Below, piece after piece: positions 6,478-6,857 of a DNA stretch of 6,857 bases. Location: assembly GCA_938045655.1 (NCBI GenBank), contig CALIMO010000048.1, positions 1 through 6,857 on the forward strand. Direction: 5' to 3'. This DNA is from an uncultured bacterium (lineage in GTDB: Bacteria; Patescibacteriota; Saccharimonadia; Saccharimonadales; Saccharimonadaceae). The notes under the pieces were generated by a model. It saw nothing but the letters and a program-made list of their open reading frames with translations. It searched no databases and had not been told where the DNA came from. Positions within the stretch are counted from its first letter, which is position 1; every line of letters starts with the position of its first letter. The position numbers and the translations under genes were made by a program.

Positions 6478-6852
6478 GTGGAAGAAAAATTTGAATTTCA
6501 AGCTAATTTTAACGGCGATAAAAATATCGCTGGTAGTTTGATTTTTTCAGCTAGTGGGGTAGAGTTCTATGAAGATTTTGCTCTATCTCGCCCGCTTGAG
6601 ATCTGTCTAAAACCGAATGAAATTGAAGAGATCAATTTTATTGATACCGCTGACGAAGTTTATCAGCCGGGAATTTTTCGAATTCTATTTTTAGGAATGT
6701 TAGCTTTTGGCCGCCCAAAAAATTGGCAGAAAAAATCTTGTCGAATTGAGGTTGAAATGCTCGATGGAAATCTTTATTATTTTACTATAAATGGATATTC
6801 TTCATTAGATATTCGAACTCAAGTAAATAAGATTGTATCGGGATATTTTTAG
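6478..6852 (+). CDS. Small protein of unknown function, possible PH/GRAM-like fold
   Basis: The 124-residue product has no signal peptide. It reads as alternating beta-strand-like segments: KFEFQANF (4-11), GSLIFSASGVEFYEDF (19-34), EIEEINFID (48-56), CRIEVEMLDGNLYYFTI (88-104). A C-terminal amphipathic helix (about 108-121, SLDIRTQVNKIVSG) closes it. That order, with a hydrophobic stretch in the middle (GIFRILFLGMLAF, 65-77), resembles small bacterial PH- or GRAM-type domains, but this is a fold guess from pattern only. It starts with GTG immediately after the gatB TAA and has an AAAGG 6 nt upstream, so it is probably the fifth gene of the gat transcript. The stop is TAG at 6850-6852 and only five bases follow, so it is unknown whether the operon continues. 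I do not recognise a family. Confidence 0.75.
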   Translation: MEEKFEFQANFNGDKNIAGSLIFSASGVEFYEDFALSRPLEICLKPNEIEEINFIDTADEVYQPGIFRILFLGMLAFGRPKNWQKKSCRIEVEMLDGNLYYFTINGYSSLDIRTQVNKIVSGYF

Positions 6853-6857
6853 ATTTT

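Noticed and set aside
1..6857. Alternative genetic code with TGA as an amino-acid codon
   Set aside because: TGA ends the 4547-4960 gene exactly at the gatB start, and all recognised proteins read through without internal TGA.
1..6857. CRISPR array, tRNA/rRNA gene, insertion sequence
   Set aside because: No regularly spaced repeats, cloverleaf-like conserved arms, or terminal inverted repeats with transposase coding were seen; coding occupies nearly all of the window.

Overview
The window is a gene-dense, AT-rich (about 40% G+C by a hand sample of lines) bacterial segment with every credible gene on the + strand. Gene content and protein style suggest a Patescibacteria/CPR organism, most likely Candidatus Saccharibacteria (TM7). 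The reasons are a short class III-signal pilin, compact Gat proteins, tiny intergenic gaps and 1-nt gene overlaps. This placement rests on recall of family sequence style, not a search. TGA serves as a stop (it ends the 4547-4960 gene) and no gene has an in-frame TGA, so the standard bacterial code fits and the TGA=Gly codes of Gracilibacteria/Absconditabacteria do not.

Layout. (1) 4-552: type IV pilin-like prepilin. (2) 581-2560: uvrB, preceded by an extended -10 box so close to the ATG that the transcript should be leaderless. (3) 2568-2776: a small one-TM protein gene with a good Shine-Dalgarno (SD), broken by what looks like one missing A in an A-run, followed by a probable terminator hairpin (2781-2807). 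(4) 2833 onward: a second leaderless-type promoter drives gatC - gatA - membrane-anchored HEPN-like gene - gatB - small unknown protein. These five genes are packed with gaps of 0-7 nt or 1-nt overlaps.

How the genes work together. GatC, GatA and GatB form the tRNA-dependent amidotransferase that converts Glu-tRNA(Gln) and/or Asp-tRNA(Asn) to the correct amidated aminoacyl-tRNAs. The gene inserted between gatA and gatB encodes an N-terminal membrane helix and a soluble helical domain with an R-N-x3-H motif typical of HEPN domains. It is the most intriguing passenger in the operon. UvrB is the nucleotide-excision-repair damage-verification helicase and is functionally separate.

The main points for a second look are: two promoter-proximal genes apparently made from leaderless mRNAs while downstream operon genes have SD sites; the frameshifted small membrane protein after uvrB; the HEPN-like insertion in the gat operon; and a strong excess of the palindrome TTCGAA (21 copies by hand count, about 2 expected from composition) in all reading frames. 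I see no strong evidence for a wholly new multi-gene system. No RNA genes, CRISPR arrays or mobile elements were seen.
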